Positions 15,949 to 24,509 of a stretch of DNA of 64,000 bases are shown one piece after another (the stretch's first letter is position 1; every line of letters starts with the position of its first letter). The notes under the pieces were generated by a model. The model was not told the DNA's origin. It saw only the letters and a program-made list of their open reading frames with translations, and ran no database searches. The position numbers and the translations under genes were made by a program. Source of the stretch: Streptomyces smaragdinus (GTDB lineage Bacteria > Actinomycetota > Actinomycetes > Streptomycetales > Streptomycetaceae); the NCBI RefSeq assembly GCF_009604385.1, contig NZ_WEGJ01000024.1, positions 33,962 through 97,961 on the forward strand, written 5' to 3'.

Positions 15949-17640
15949 TCATCCGGCCGCGGGGGCCGAGGTCCACCACACCGTGCTGTCGGGCGCCAGC
16001 ACCACCGTTCCCCCACCGCTCTCCGGGGCCTTCGGCGCGGAGTGCAGCAGGGTCCGGCCCTGCGGGGACGGCAGCGTCACCGGGGCGGACGTGGTGTTGG
16101 CGGCGCAGGTGAAGACCGTGCCGTCGGGGCCGGTGCGGGTGAACGCCAGCACGCCGTCGGGGGTGTCGAGCCACCGGACCGACTCCCCCGCGCCCAGCGC
16201 CGGTTCGGCCCGGCGGGCGGCCAGGGCGGCGCGGTAGAGCTCCAGGGTGGAGGCCGGGTCGCCGGTCTGGGCCTCGACGCTCAGCCCGCCCCAGGTCGCG
16301 GGCTGCGGGAGCCAGCTGCCGCCGGGGCCGAAGCCGTACGAGCTGCCGCCGGTCGTCCAGGGGATCGGCACCCGGCAGCCGTCGCGGAAGCCGTCCTGGC
16401 CGGCGCCGCGGAAGTACGCGGGGTCCTGGCGTACCTCGTCGGGCAGGTCCGTGACGTCGGGCAGGCCGAGCTCCTCGCCCTGGTAGAGGTACGCGGAGCC
16501 GGGCAGCGCCAGCATCAGCAGCGTCGCGGCGCGGGCGCGGCGCAGGCCGAGTTCGCGGTCGCCGGCGTCGCGGATCTGGGTGCCGCGGGCACTGTCGTGG
16601 GCGAAGCGGGTGGCGTGCCGGGTGACGTCGTGGTTGGACAGCACCCAGGTGGCGGGCGCGCCGACGGGCCGCATGGCGTCCAGCGACGTGTCGATGACCT
16701 TGTGCAGCTCGGCGGCGTTCCAGTGGGTGCCGAGGTACTGGAAGTTGAAGGCCTGATGGAGCTCGTCGGGGCGCACATAGTTGGCCGTGCGCTCCACGGT
16801 CGGCGTCCACGCCTCCGCGACGGCGATGCGCTGCCCGTCGTACTCCTCGAGGATGGTCCGCCAGGACCGGTAGATGGCGTGCACGCCGTCCTGGTCGAAG
16901 AACGGCATGGCGTCGTTGCCGAGGAGCTTCAGCTGGTCGTGGCCGCCGAGGTCGGGCAGGCCGGGCGCCTTGACCAGGCCGTGGGCGACGTCGACGCGGA
17001 AGCCGTCGACGCCCATGTCGAGCCAGAAGCGCAGGATGGAGCGGAACTCGTCGGCGACGGCGGGGTGGTCCCAGTTGAAGTCGGGCTGCTCGGGCGCGAA
17101 GAGGTGCAGGTACCACTCGCCGTCCGCGACGCGGGTCCAGGCGGGGCCGCCGAAGATGGACTCCCAGTCGTTGGGCGGCTCGGCGCCGTCCGGGCCCTTG
17201 CCGGGCCGGAAGTGGTAGCGGGCGCGGGCCGCCGAGCCGGGGCCGTCGCGCAGCGCGCGCTGGAACCATTCGTGCTGGTCGGACGAGTGGTTGGGGACCA
17301 GGTCGACGATGATCCGCAGGCCCAGTTCGTGGGCGTCGCGGATCAGGGCGTCGGCGTCCAGCAGGGTGCCGAACATGGGGTCGATGGCCCGGTAGTCGGC
17401 GACGTCGTAGCCGCCATCGGCCTGCGGGGAGGCGTAGAAGGGGCTGAGCCACACCGCGTCGACGCCGAGTCCGGCGAGGTACGGGAGTCTGCTGCGGATG
17501 CCCTCCAGATCGCCCATGCCGTCGCCGTCGGCGTCGGCGAAGCTGCGCGGGTAGACCTGGTAGATCACGGCGTCGCGCCACCAGTCGGAGGCGGCCTGCG
17601 CCCCGGAGGTGGGGGTGGCTGTGGCGGGCTGCTGGGTCAT
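15949..17640 (-). CDS. aglA: Alpha-glucosidase, GH13 family
   Basis: A 563-residue cytoplasmic glycoside hydrolase that cleaves imported maltose or related alpha-glucosides to glucose. The GH13 conserved regions are present: DLVPNHSSDQHEW, the nucleophile Asp in GFRVDVAHG, the acid/base Glu in VAEAWTP, and the transition-state Asp in LSNHDVTRH. No signal peptide is seen. The ATG at 17640 is chosen over a longer frame because the conserved SDWWRDAVIYQVYPRSF start lies close behind it. It follows malG by 107 bases in the same direction, matching the malEFG-aglA order known in Streptomyces. Confidence 0.93.
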   Translation of the reverse strand: MTQQPATATPTSGAQAASDWWRDAVIYQVYPRSFADADGDGMGDLEGIRSRLPYLAGLGVDAVWLSPFYASPQADGGYDVADYRAIDPMFGTLLDADALIRDAHELGLRIIVDLVPNHSSDQHEWFQRALRDGPGSAARARYHFRPGKGPDGAEPPNDWESIFGGPAWTRVADGEWYLHLFAPEQPDFNWDHPAVADEFRSILRFWLDMGVDGFRVDVAHGLVKAPGLPDLGGHDQLKLLGNDAMPFFDQDGVHAIYRSWRTILEEYDGQRIAVAEAWTPTVERTANYVRPDELHQAFNFQYLGTHWNAAELHKVIDTSLDAMRPVGAPATWVLSNHDVTRHATRFAHDSARGTQIRDAGDRELGLRRARAATLLMLALPGSAYLYQGEELGLPDVTDLPDEVRQDPAYFRGAGQDGFRDGCRVPIPWTTGGSSYGFGPGGSWLPQPATWGGLSVEAQTGDPASTLELYRAALAARRAEPALGAGESVRWLDTPDGVLAFTRTGPDGTVFTCAANTTSAPVTLPSPQGRTLLHSAPKAPESGGGTVVLAPDSTVWWTSAPAAG

Positions 17641-17747
17641 GGAGGTCCCCGTTTCCGGGCAGGGCCCGGTCGCGCCGGCCCGGTGCTCGTGGCGGGGCCG
17701 GCTCGACCGAAGGCGGTTGCGATCAGGATTCTCGTACGGCTGTGTGG

Positions 17748-18653
17748 TTACGACTTCGAGGCGCCGGCGGTGAGGCCGGCCACCAGATGGCGCTGGATGA
17801 GGTAGAAGAAGACGGCTGCGGGGATGCCGATGAGCACACCGGTCGCGGCCATCAGATTCCACTGCTGATCGTGCTCGCTGACAAAGGTCGCCAGTCCGAT
17901 CGGAAGGGTGTATTTGTCCTCACTCAGCATCAGTACGGACGCGAAGGCGAATTCGCCCCAGGCCGTGAGGAAGGTGTAGAACGCGGCGACCGCGAGCCCG
18001 GGCCGGGCGAGGGGCAGGACGAGCCGGTAGAAGGTGCCGAAGGGGGTGAGGCCGTCGACCCGGCCGGCTTCGTCGATCTCCACCGGGATGGTGTCGAAGT
18101 AGCCCTTGAGCAGGAAGGCGCAGTACGGGAACGCCGTGGTGCAGTTGGCGAGAATGAGGATCCAGTACGTGTCCAGCAGCCCCAGGTTCGCGGCCAGGTT
18201 GTACAGCGGCACGATGAGGATGGCGATGGGGAACATCTGGGTGACCAGGAAGGTCCACATCAGCGGCCGGTGTCCGGGAAAACGCATCCGGGAGACGGCG
18301 TAGCCGGCGGAGGCCGACACGAAGACGCCGAGGGCGCAGGTACCCAGGCCCACGATCATGGAGTTGAGGAACCACTGCGTGAACTCGGTGTCGCCGAGAA
18401 CCGTGGAGTAGTTCGACAGGCTGAACTTGTCGGCGATGTCGCCGGGGTGCAGGAAGTCCGTCTTGTCGGGACCGAAGGAGACCCAGGCGATCCACGCCAC
18501 GGGGAAGACCGCGATGACGCTCGCGACGATCAGCGTGAGGTGCAGGACGAGCGAGGTCCCGGTCCGGCGCTCGCCGCGCCGCGGGGCCCGCTTCACGGCG
18601 GGCGGGGCGGCGTCCTCGGCGGGGGCGGAGGCGGTCAGCGTGTTCTGGGTCAT
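17748..18653 (-). CDS. malG: Maltose/maltodextrin ABC transporter permease MalG
   Basis: A 301-residue inner-membrane permease with six hydrophobic segments. The cytoplasmic EAA loop, which contacts the ATPase, reads EIDEAGRVDGLTPFGTFYRL. Its ATG overlaps the stop of malF by four bases (ATGA), so the pair is translationally coupled. It forms the transport channel with MalF and receives sugar from the MalE lipoprotein. The N-terminal 35 residues are a disordered, Ala/Pro/Arg-rich cytoplasmic tail. Confidence 0.93.
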   Translation of the reverse strand: MTQNTLTASAPAEDAAPPAVKRAPRRGERRTGTSLVLHLTLIVASVIAVFPVAWIAWVSFGPDKTDFLHPGDIADKFSLSNYSTVLGDTEFTQWFLNSMIVGLGTCALGVFVSASAGYAVSRMRFPGHRPLMWTFLVTQMFPIAILIVPLYNLAANLGLLDTYWILILANCTTAFPYCAFLLKGYFDTIPVEIDEAGRVDGLTPFGTFYRLVLPLARPGLAVAAFYTFLTAWGEFAFASVLMLSEDKYTLPIGLATFVSEHDQQWNLMAATGVLIGIPAAVFFYLIQRHLVAGLTAGASKS

Positions 18654-19588
18654 GAGAGGGCCGCCTTCTCGTTGCGGTTCAGCCAGCTGCGGTAGACGGA
18701 CACGATCACGACCAGCATCGAGAGGATGATCACGCCGTACGCCGCCGAGCCCGCGTAGTCGCGCGGCATCCGGCCGAAGCCGAGCTCGTACGCGAAGGTC
18801 ACCAGGATCTGCGCCTCGGGTGCGCTGGCGCCGAACAGCAGGAAGATGATGATGAACTGGTTGAACGTCCAGATGAAGCCCAGCATGATCACCGTGCTGC
18901 TCACCGGGCGCAGTCCCGGCAGCGTGACGTGGCGGAAGCGCTGCCAGGCGGAGGCGCCGTCGGTCTCGGCGGCCTCGTAGAGCTCCCTGGGGATGGACTG
19001 CAGTCCGCCCAGGAGGGAGACCATCATGAACGGCACGCCGCACCAGGTGTTGACCATGATCGCGGCGGTGCGCTGCCAGCCGGGCTCGCTGAGCCAGGCG
19101 GGTTCGGGCAGGCCGAGGGAGCCGAAGAAGCTGTTCAGGATGCCGCCGTCGGCGAGGATCAGCCGCCAGGAGAAGACGGTGACGAAGGTGGGCACCGCCC
19201 AGGGCAGGACGAGCATCAGCCGGTAGAGGGTGCGCGCCCGCAGGTCCCGGTTGAGCAGCAGGGCCAGGGCGAGGCCGATGAGGAAGTGCAGGGCGACACA
19301 GGACACCGTCCAGAAGAGGGTCCAGCCGAACTGGTCCCAGAACCGCCCGGAGCCGTCGCCGGTGAGGATGTCGGTGTAGTGGTCCAGGCCCACGAACTCG
19401 AAGGAGTCGGGGATCTTGTTGACGCCGATGGTGCGGCCGACGTTGTCGCTGTTGGCGTCGGTGAGGGAGAGATAGATGCCGCGGCCGAGCGGATAGGCCA
19501 CGAGCAGGGCCAGCACGGCGACGACGGGCGCCACCATGGCGTAGGCGTACCAGTAGCGGTTGTACGACAGCTTGATGCGGCTTATCAC
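18650..19588 (-). CDS. malF: Maltose/maltodextrin ABC transporter permease MalF
   Basis: A 312-residue six-helix permease, partner of MalG. The EAA loop is ELYEAAETDGASAWQRFRHV. It lacks the large periplasmic loop of enteric MalF, as is usual in Gram-positive bacteria. The start is a GTG at 19588 preceded by a GAGGTG ribosome site. It lies 110 bases after malE, separated by a strong GC hairpin that may lower its expression relative to the binding protein. Confidence 0.93.
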   Translation of the reverse strand: MISRIKLSYNRYWYAYAMVAPVVAVLALLVAYPLGRGIYLSLTDANSDNVGRTIGVNKIPDSFEFVGLDHYTDILTGDGSGRFWDQFGWTLFWTVSCVALHFLIGLALALLLNRDLRARTLYRLMLVLPWAVPTFVTVFSWRLILADGGILNSFFGSLGLPEPAWLSEPGWQRTAAIMVNTWCGVPFMMVSLLGGLQSIPRELYEAAETDGASAWQRFRHVTLPGLRPVSSTVIMLGFIWTFNQFIIIFLLFGASAPEAQILVTFAYELGFGRMPRDYAGSAAYGVIILSMLVVIVSVYRSWLNRNEKAALS

Positions 19589-19630
19589 CGTGACACCTCA
19601 GGGCGGGTCGGCGGGGGGACAACGGGACCG

Positions 19631-19675
19631 GGCGCGGCCGGGGGGCTGGTGAGCACAGCCCCTCCCGGCCGCGCC
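19631..19675 (-). terminator. Attenuating hairpin between malE and malF
   Basis: GGCGCGGCCGGG and CCCGGCCGCGCC flank a short interior, forming a long near-perfect GC stem (about 18 bp with one bulge). It sits between the genes for the abundant binding protein and the permeases, where such hairpins usually stabilise the upstream message and limit read-through. Confidence 0.6.
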
Positions 19676-19698
19676 GGCGGATCCGGCGGGATCCGGCT

Positions 19699-20997
19699 TC
19701 AGGAGAAGTCGGGGACGAGCTTCTTGAATTCTCCGGCGATGGTGTCGAGACCGTCCTGGGTGCTGGTCTTGCCCTGGAGGATCTTCGTCAGGTTCTGCGC
19801 GAACGCGTCACCCAGCAGCGTGCTGTACTCCGGCAGGTCGGGCCGCGGCTGCGAGGAGGACGACAGGACCTGCTGGAAGTCGGCGACCCCGGGCGCGGCC
19901 TTGACCTCGTCGGTGTAGGCGGAGGTACGGGTCGGCAGGGTGCCGTTCTTCAGCGCGATCTGCGCCTGGGTCTTGCCGGAGGTCATGAAGCCGACGAACT
20001 TCTGCGCGGCCTCCTGCTTGTCCTTCGGGGAGCCCGCGTAGATCGACAGGTTGTGGCCGCCGGTCGGGGCGCCGGCCTTGCCGGAGGAGCCGGCCGGGAC
20101 GTTGGAGATGCCCAGGTTCGTCTTGTCGGCGAAGGACTTGCCCTTGTAGATGTTCGTCAGCTCCCAGGGGCCCTGGACGATCATCGCGACCTTGCCGTTG
20201 TTGAACCCGTCCATCATGTGGGCGTACGCGTCGGCGGTGACATCGAGCTTGGCGACACCGTCGGAGGCGAGGAGGTCCTTGGAGGCGTCGACGGCCTTGA
20301 CGGCCTCCGGCGAGTTGATCGTGATCTTCTTCCCGGCGGCGTCGACCATGTCGGTGCCCTCGCCGAAGAGGAAGGGGAGCTCGTAGTACGTGGCGTTGTT
20401 CAGCCAGAAGCCGTCGACGCCGGCCTTGGCCTTGACGTCCTTGGCGACGGTCTTGAGCTCGTCCCAGGTGGCCGGGGCCTTGTCGTGGCCGGCCTTCTTC
20501 AGGAGCTCCTTGTTCCACATCAGGGCGAGGGTGTCGGTGACGATCGGCGCGCCGTACGTCTTGCCCTGGTACTGGGCCTGCTTGAGCAGGGCCGGGGTGA
20601 AGTCCTCCTGCTGGTCCAGCGCCGGGGTGCCGTCCAGCGGGGCCAGGAACTGGGACTTGGCGAAGGAGGCGGTCCAGCCGACCTCGGAGCGCAGCACGTC
20701 CGGGGCGCCCTTGCTGCCGGCCGCGGTCTGGAACTTGTCCTGGGCCTGGTCGAAGGGGACGTTGACGTACTTGACCTTGATGTCCTTGTTGGCGGCCTCG
20801 AACTCCGAGATGAGGGCCTTGTACGTCGGGGCCTCGTTGGTGGCGTTCGAGGTGTCCCACCAGGTGATGGTGACGGGGCCGGAGCCCTTCTTGTCACCGC
20901 TGTCGCCGCTGTCGTCACCGCACGCCGTCGCCGCGAGCGCAAGGGTTGCGACAAGGGCGGTGGCGGTCGCTACCCGTCGGGGTATGCCACGTCGCAT
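19699..20997 (-). CDS. malE: Maltose-binding lipoprotein MalE
   Basis: A 432-residue extracellular solute-binding protein. The lipoprotein signal ends at LALAATAC (Cys28), so it should be anchored to the outer face of the membrane. The rest is the family 1 binding-protein fold (TITWWDTSN, VKYVNVPFDQAQDKF, GPWELTNIYKG). The ATG at 20997 has a perfect AGAAGGAG ribosome site, and the longer upstream frame is not supported. It is the first gene of the malEFG-aglA unit and is divergent from malR. Confidence 0.93.
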   Translation of the reverse strand: MRRGIPRRVATATALVATLALAATACGDDSGDSGDKKGSGPVTITWWDTSNATNEAPTYKALISEFEAANKDIKVKYVNVPFDQAQDKFQTAAGSKGAPDVLRSEVGWTASFAKSQFLAPLDGTPALDQQEDFTPALLKQAQYQGKTYGAPIVTDTLALMWNKELLKKAGHDKAPATWDELKTVAKDVKAKAGVDGFWLNNATYYELPFLFGEGTDMVDAAGKKITINSPEAVKAVDASKDLLASDGVAKLDVTADAYAHMMDGFNNGKVAMIVQGPWELTNIYKGKSFADKTNLGISNVPAGSSGKAGAPTGGHNLSIYAGSPKDKQEAAQKFVGFMTSGKTQAQIALKNGTLPTRTSAYTDEVKAAPGVADFQQVLSSSSQPRPDLPEYSTLLGDAFAQNLTKILQGKTSTQDGLDTIAGEFKKLVPDFS

Positions 20998-21303
20998 GTG
21001 AACTCCTTCTGAGGGGAACCGCTCCTTCGCGGCGCCGGTCGCGGAGGAAATTAACACTCCCGCAAGGCGCGCGAAAGTCCTTGCAGCTGTTTTCTGCAAG
21101 ACTCGCCGATCGTTACCTCCGCGTATCCTCCGCGTTGCCTCGCCGCGTCTCGTCGCGGACCCCTGGTAGCAGCACCAGAGCGCCGCTGTACAGGGGTCTG
21201 AAGCTCCCAGCAGGGGGCGGGCCGGGGTTGCAAGGACTACCGCAAAGTCTTGCAAGGCTGTTACGGTTCGTGCGCCAGCTCACGGGGAAGAAGGATCGAA
21301 CGC
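20998..21303. promoter_or_regulatory. malE-malR divergent promoter with repeated TTGCA operators
   Basis: This 306-base gap has no gene. Nearest malE, CTTGCAG and CTGCAAG form an inverted repeat at 21080-21100 with a 7-base spacer. Nearest malR, TTGCAAG occurs at 21228-21234 and again at 21250-21256, 22 bp apart (two helical turns), with CGCAAAG between them. These are candidate MalR operators, one set for each direction. I could not assign -10 and -35 boxes with confidence. Confidence 0.7.
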
Positions 21304-22323
21304 ATGACGGGACTAGCCGATATCGCCGGCCAGGCGGGCGTCAGCGCGGCCACCGTCAGCCGGGTCCTCAACGGAAAGCCGGGGGTGGCCGCGGCCACCC
21401 GGCGCTCGGTGCTCGCAGCACTCGACGTCCTCGGGTACGAGCGGCCCGTACGGCTGCGCCAGCGCAGCGCGGGGCTGATCGGGCTGATCATCCCCGAGCT
21501 GGAGAACCCGATCTTCCCGGCGTTCGCCCAGGTCATCGGAGAGGCGCTGACCCGGCAGGGCTATACGCCGGTGCTGGCCACGCAGTCGCCGGGCGGGTCC
21601 ACGGAGGACGAGCTCACCGAGATGCTCGTCGATCACGGTGTGGACGGGATCATCTTCGTCTCCGGTCTGCACGCCGACACCTCCGCCGACATGTCCCGCT
21701 ACGAGCGGCTCCGCGGCCAGGGGGTGCCGTTCGTCCTGATCAACGGCTTCTCCGAGCAGGTCCGGGCGCCGTTCGTCTCCCCCGACGACCGGACGGCGAT
21801 GAAGCTGGCCCTGACGCATCTGGTCGCGCTCGGCCACCGGCGGATCGGGCTGGCGCTGGGCCCGAAGCGGTTCGTACCGGTGCAGCGCAAGGCGGAGGGC
21901 TTCCTGACGGCCGCCGCGGAGCTGCTGGGGACTGCCGAGGCGGAGGCCCGGGCCCTGATCCAGCATTCGCTGTACACCCTGGAGGGCGGGCAGGCCGCGG
22001 CGTCCGCGCTGCTCGACCTGGGCTGTACGGCGGTGGTGTGCGCGAGCGACATGATGGCGCTGGGCGCCGTGCGCGCCGCCCGCCAGCGCGGGCTGTCGGT
22101 GCCGGAGGACGTGTCGGTGGTGGGGTTCGACGACTCGCCGCTGATCGCGTTCACCGACCCGCCGCTGACCACGATCCGCCAGCCCGTGACGGCGATGGGG
22201 CAGGCGGCGGTACGGGCGCTGCTGGAGGAGATCGGCGGCACGCCGGCCCCGCACTCGGAGTTCGTGTTCCTGCCGGAGCTGGTGGTACGGGGCTCGACGA
22301 CCGCGGTACGGCGGGCCCCCTAA
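21304..22323 (+). CDS. malR: MalR-type LacI family repressor
   Basis: A 339-residue LacI/GalR repressor. Residues 1-25 are the helix-turn-helix (LADIAGQAGVSAATVSRVLN), followed by the hinge and the periplasmic-binding-protein-like effector domain (GLIIPELENPIFPAF, VVGFDDSPLIAFTDPPLTT). The ATG at 21304 has AAGGA eight bases upstream; the in-frame ATG at 21250 lies inside the operator repeats and is rejected. It is divergent from malE and should repress malEFG-aglA until maltose or a derivative binds. Its stop codon overlaps the stop of the convergent formyltransferase gene. Confidence 0.92.
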   Translation: MTGLADIAGQAGVSAATVSRVLNGKPGVAAATRRSVLAALDVLGYERPVRLRQRSAGLIGLIIPELENPIFPAFAQVIGEALTRQGYTPVLATQSPGGSTEDELTEMLVDHGVDGIIFVSGLHADTSADMSRYERLRGQGVPFVLINGFSEQVRAPFVSPDDRTAMKLALTHLVALGHRRIGLALGPKRFVPVQRKAEGFLTAAAELLGTAEAEARALIQHSLYTLEGGQAAASALLDLGCTAVVCASDMMALGAVRAARQRGLSVPEDVSVVGFDDSPLIAFTDPPLTTIRQPVTAMGQAAVRALLEEIGGTPAPHSEFVFLPELVVRGSTTAVRRAP

Positions 22324-23198
22324 GGCACCTCCCGTACGAGCTCCGCGATCCCCTCCGGGCAGCCGAAGCGGACGCGGTCCGGGAGGACTTCCGCCAGCTT
22401 CGGGTCGTGGTCGCGGGCCGGGATCAGCCGGGCGGCGACCACCGGGTACGCCAGGCCGTCGATCACCGCGAACGCCCGGGGGTAGGGGCCCAGGAGCGCC
22501 CTGACCAGGGCGTCGATCTCCCGGTACGCCATGGTGTGCTCGAGCCGGCCGTCCGCCGGGCGGCGCCTGGGCCAGCGTGACGCCGCCGTCTCGTCCTGCA
22601 CGGTCCCCGTCACCGTACGGTCCGCGAGCCCCTCCGCCAGCTCGTGTCCCGCCGTGTGATGGGTCTGGGCGACGCGGTAGAACAGCGACGCCGCGGTTTC
22701 CCTGGCCCGTACCGGCAGCTCGTACTGCGCGATCACCGGGCCGGTGTCGGCGCCGGCCTCGAGGAAGAACACCGACAGGGCCGTCGACTCCAGCCCCTTG
22801 ATGATCGTCCACGGGATGGGCGCCTGCCCCCGGCCGAGCGGGAGCCGCGTGGGGTGCATGCCGATACAGCCGCCGCCCCGCTCGCCCGGGATGCTCAGCA
22901 CGTCGGGGTGGATCAGCCGGGACCAGCCGACGACCAGCAGATAGTGGGGTTCGCGGGCCCGGATCGTACCGGCGAGGGAGAGCAACGAGCCGTCGGAGGC
23001 CGGGACGTAGTCGGCGCCCTGTTCGCGGGCGAGGGAGGCGATCGAGGAGTAGCCGACGGTCCCGGCGGTCCGCTCCTCGGGCAGCCCGATCATCAGCGGG
23101 ACCTCGAGCCGTCCGTCGAGGAAGGCGGCGGAGGCGAAGAGACCCTCGTAGGCGCGGCGGCCGAAGGTGTGGCCGGAGACCAGGACGAGGCGTGTCAT
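22320..23198 (-). CDS. Formyltransferase family protein
   Basis: A 292-residue protein with the formyltransferase fold, expected to move a formyl group from 10-formyltetrahydrofolate to an amine. The active-site region reads GMHPTRLPLGRGQAPIPW, with His115 and Asp151 (GADTGP) kept. The Asn two places before the His in Met-tRNA formyltransferase and ArnA is Gly113 here. Such variants occur among small-molecule formyltransferases, so it may still be active, but this needs testing. Its ATG overlaps the PIG-L stop (ATGA). It is the last gene of the long biosynthetic operon. Confidence 0.85.
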   Translation of the reverse strand: MTRLVLVSGHTFGRRAYEGLFASAAFLDGRLEVPLMIGLPEERTAGTVGYSSIASLAREQGADYVPASDGSLLSLAGTIRAREPHYLLVVGWSRLIHPDVLSIPGERGGGCIGMHPTRLPLGRGQAPIPWTIIKGLESTALSVFFLEAGADTGPVIAQYELPVRARETAASLFYRVAQTHHTAGHELAEGLADRTVTGTVQDETAASRWPRRRPADGRLEHTMAYREIDALVRALLGPYPRAFAVIDGLAYPVVAARLIPARDHDPKLAEVLPDRVRFGCPEGIAELVREVP

Positions 23199-24469
23199 GG
23201 GCGGGTTCCTCTCAGCGGGGCGGTTCCTGTCGTGACGTCGAGCAGCTCCAGCTCCCCCGTCGCCGGGTCGACCGCGAAGGCCACCTGGGCCTCGAGCTCG
23301 CCGTCGAAGACCTCCGCCAGCTCGGGCCGGCGTCCGGGGTCGGCGAGCAGTTCGACGCCGGTACGGGCCGCGACGGGGCTGACCCCGGCGGCCGCGACCG
23401 CCAGCGCGTCGCGGCACAGGGGGCTGGCCACCCGGGCGATGTAGCCGGCGTGCCGGGAGGCGCGGCGGTGTCCGGTACGCAGGTCGCGCAGGGAGCCGTC
23501 GGCCACGTCCCAGTGCAGCGCGCCGGCGTGCAGCAGGCGGGCGGTGATCTGGTTGGTGGCGGCGCCGCCGGTGGTGACAATGCTGCCGGTGGCGGCCAGC
23601 GTCAGGGCCTCGTCGGTGTTGGCGTAGCTCTCGCGCAGCGGGTACGGGGGCGGCCAGCAGTCGATGAACGACTGGCGCAGGAGGTCCTGGGCGGCGTTGC
23701 GGTGGACGACGGAGCGGGGGTCGCCGCGGTGGGCGGCCCCGTACAGCAGGGTGACGGTGCGGTCGGCGATCACGGGCTGCCAGAGGCGGTGGAAGGCGGA
23801 GTCGGAGAGGCCGAGTGTTTTGAGCAGGGTGTCGGTGGTGCCGTACTGGACGCCGGTCTCGAAGCCCTCCGCCCGCTCCAGCCGGGCGAGGCGGCCGAGT
23901 CCGGCCTCGTACTTGGCCAGGTCCAGCCGGCCGATCCGTTCGGCCTGCGAGGGGTAGTGGGCCAGCGCGGCGTCCTTGCGGCGGGCCCGGTCGGGGGTGA
24001 GGGCGACGAAGACGCGCGGGGAGAAGCGGTCGGGTTCCGCGGAGATGTGGATGGAGAAGTGCAGGAAGGCGGTGTCCCGGCAGACGGCGTGGGCGACGCG
24101 GTGGGCCTCCACGTGGTCGTTGTGGCTGTCCGCCTGGGTGTGGGTAACAACGATGTCAGGGCGCAGGCGCGCGTGGTGGAGCAGCGCGCGTACGGCCCGT
24201 ACGGAGTCGCCGTCGGCGCGCAGGTGTCCGTCGCGCAGTCCGGCGAAGCGCACGTCGGTGACGCCCAGTTCGCGGGCGGCGCGCACGCATTCGGCGCGCC
24301 GCGCCCGGCCGTGGGTGTCCTCGTCGGTGAGGACGAGGAAGGACACGGTGTGTCCCAGCGCGACGGCCTTGGCCACGAGCGCGCCGGCGCCCAGCTCGAT
24401 GTCGTCGGGGTGGGCGCCGACAGCCAGGATGCGCAGTCGCCGGGCGGCGGGCGCATCGGCTCCGGGCAC
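23195..24469 (-). CDS. PIG-L family deacetylase with extra C-terminal domain
   Basis: A 424-residue zinc hydrolase. Residues 12-200 are the PIG-L/LmbE N-deacetylase domain, with the metal motif AHPDD (20-23) and the third-ligand region SHNDHVEAH. Residues 215-424 form a second domain that I do not recognise; it contains GSIVTTGGAATNQITARLL. Family members remove acetyl groups from N-acetyl-glucosamine-type or pseudo-disaccharide substrates. The GTG start has GAGGAG six bases upstream. It is coupled to the formyltransferase, so an amine it frees could be the one formylated. Confidence 0.85.
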   Translation of the reverse strand: MPGADAPAARRLRILAVGAHPDDIELGAGALVAKAVALGHTVSFLVLTDEDTHGRARRAECVRAARELGVTDVRFAGLRDGHLRADGDSVRAVRALLHHARLRPDIVVTHTQADSHNDHVEAHRVAHAVCRDTAFLHFSIHISAEPDRFSPRVFVALTPDRARRKDAALAHYPSQAERIGRLDLAKYEAGLGRLARLERAEGFETGVQYGTTDTLLKTLGLSDSAFHRLWQPVIADRTVTLLYGAAHRGDPRSVVHRNAAQDLLRQSFIDCWPPPYPLRESYANTDEALTLAATGSIVTTGGAATNQITARLLHAGALHWDVADGSLRDLRTGHRRASRHAGYIARVASPLCRDALAVAAAGVSPVAARTGVELLADPGRRPELAEVFDGELEAQVAFAVDPATGELELLDVTTGTAPLRGTRP

Positions 24470-24509
24470 TCGGTCTCCTCTCGGGTGCGGCGGGGTCGGC
24501 GGCGGGTCG

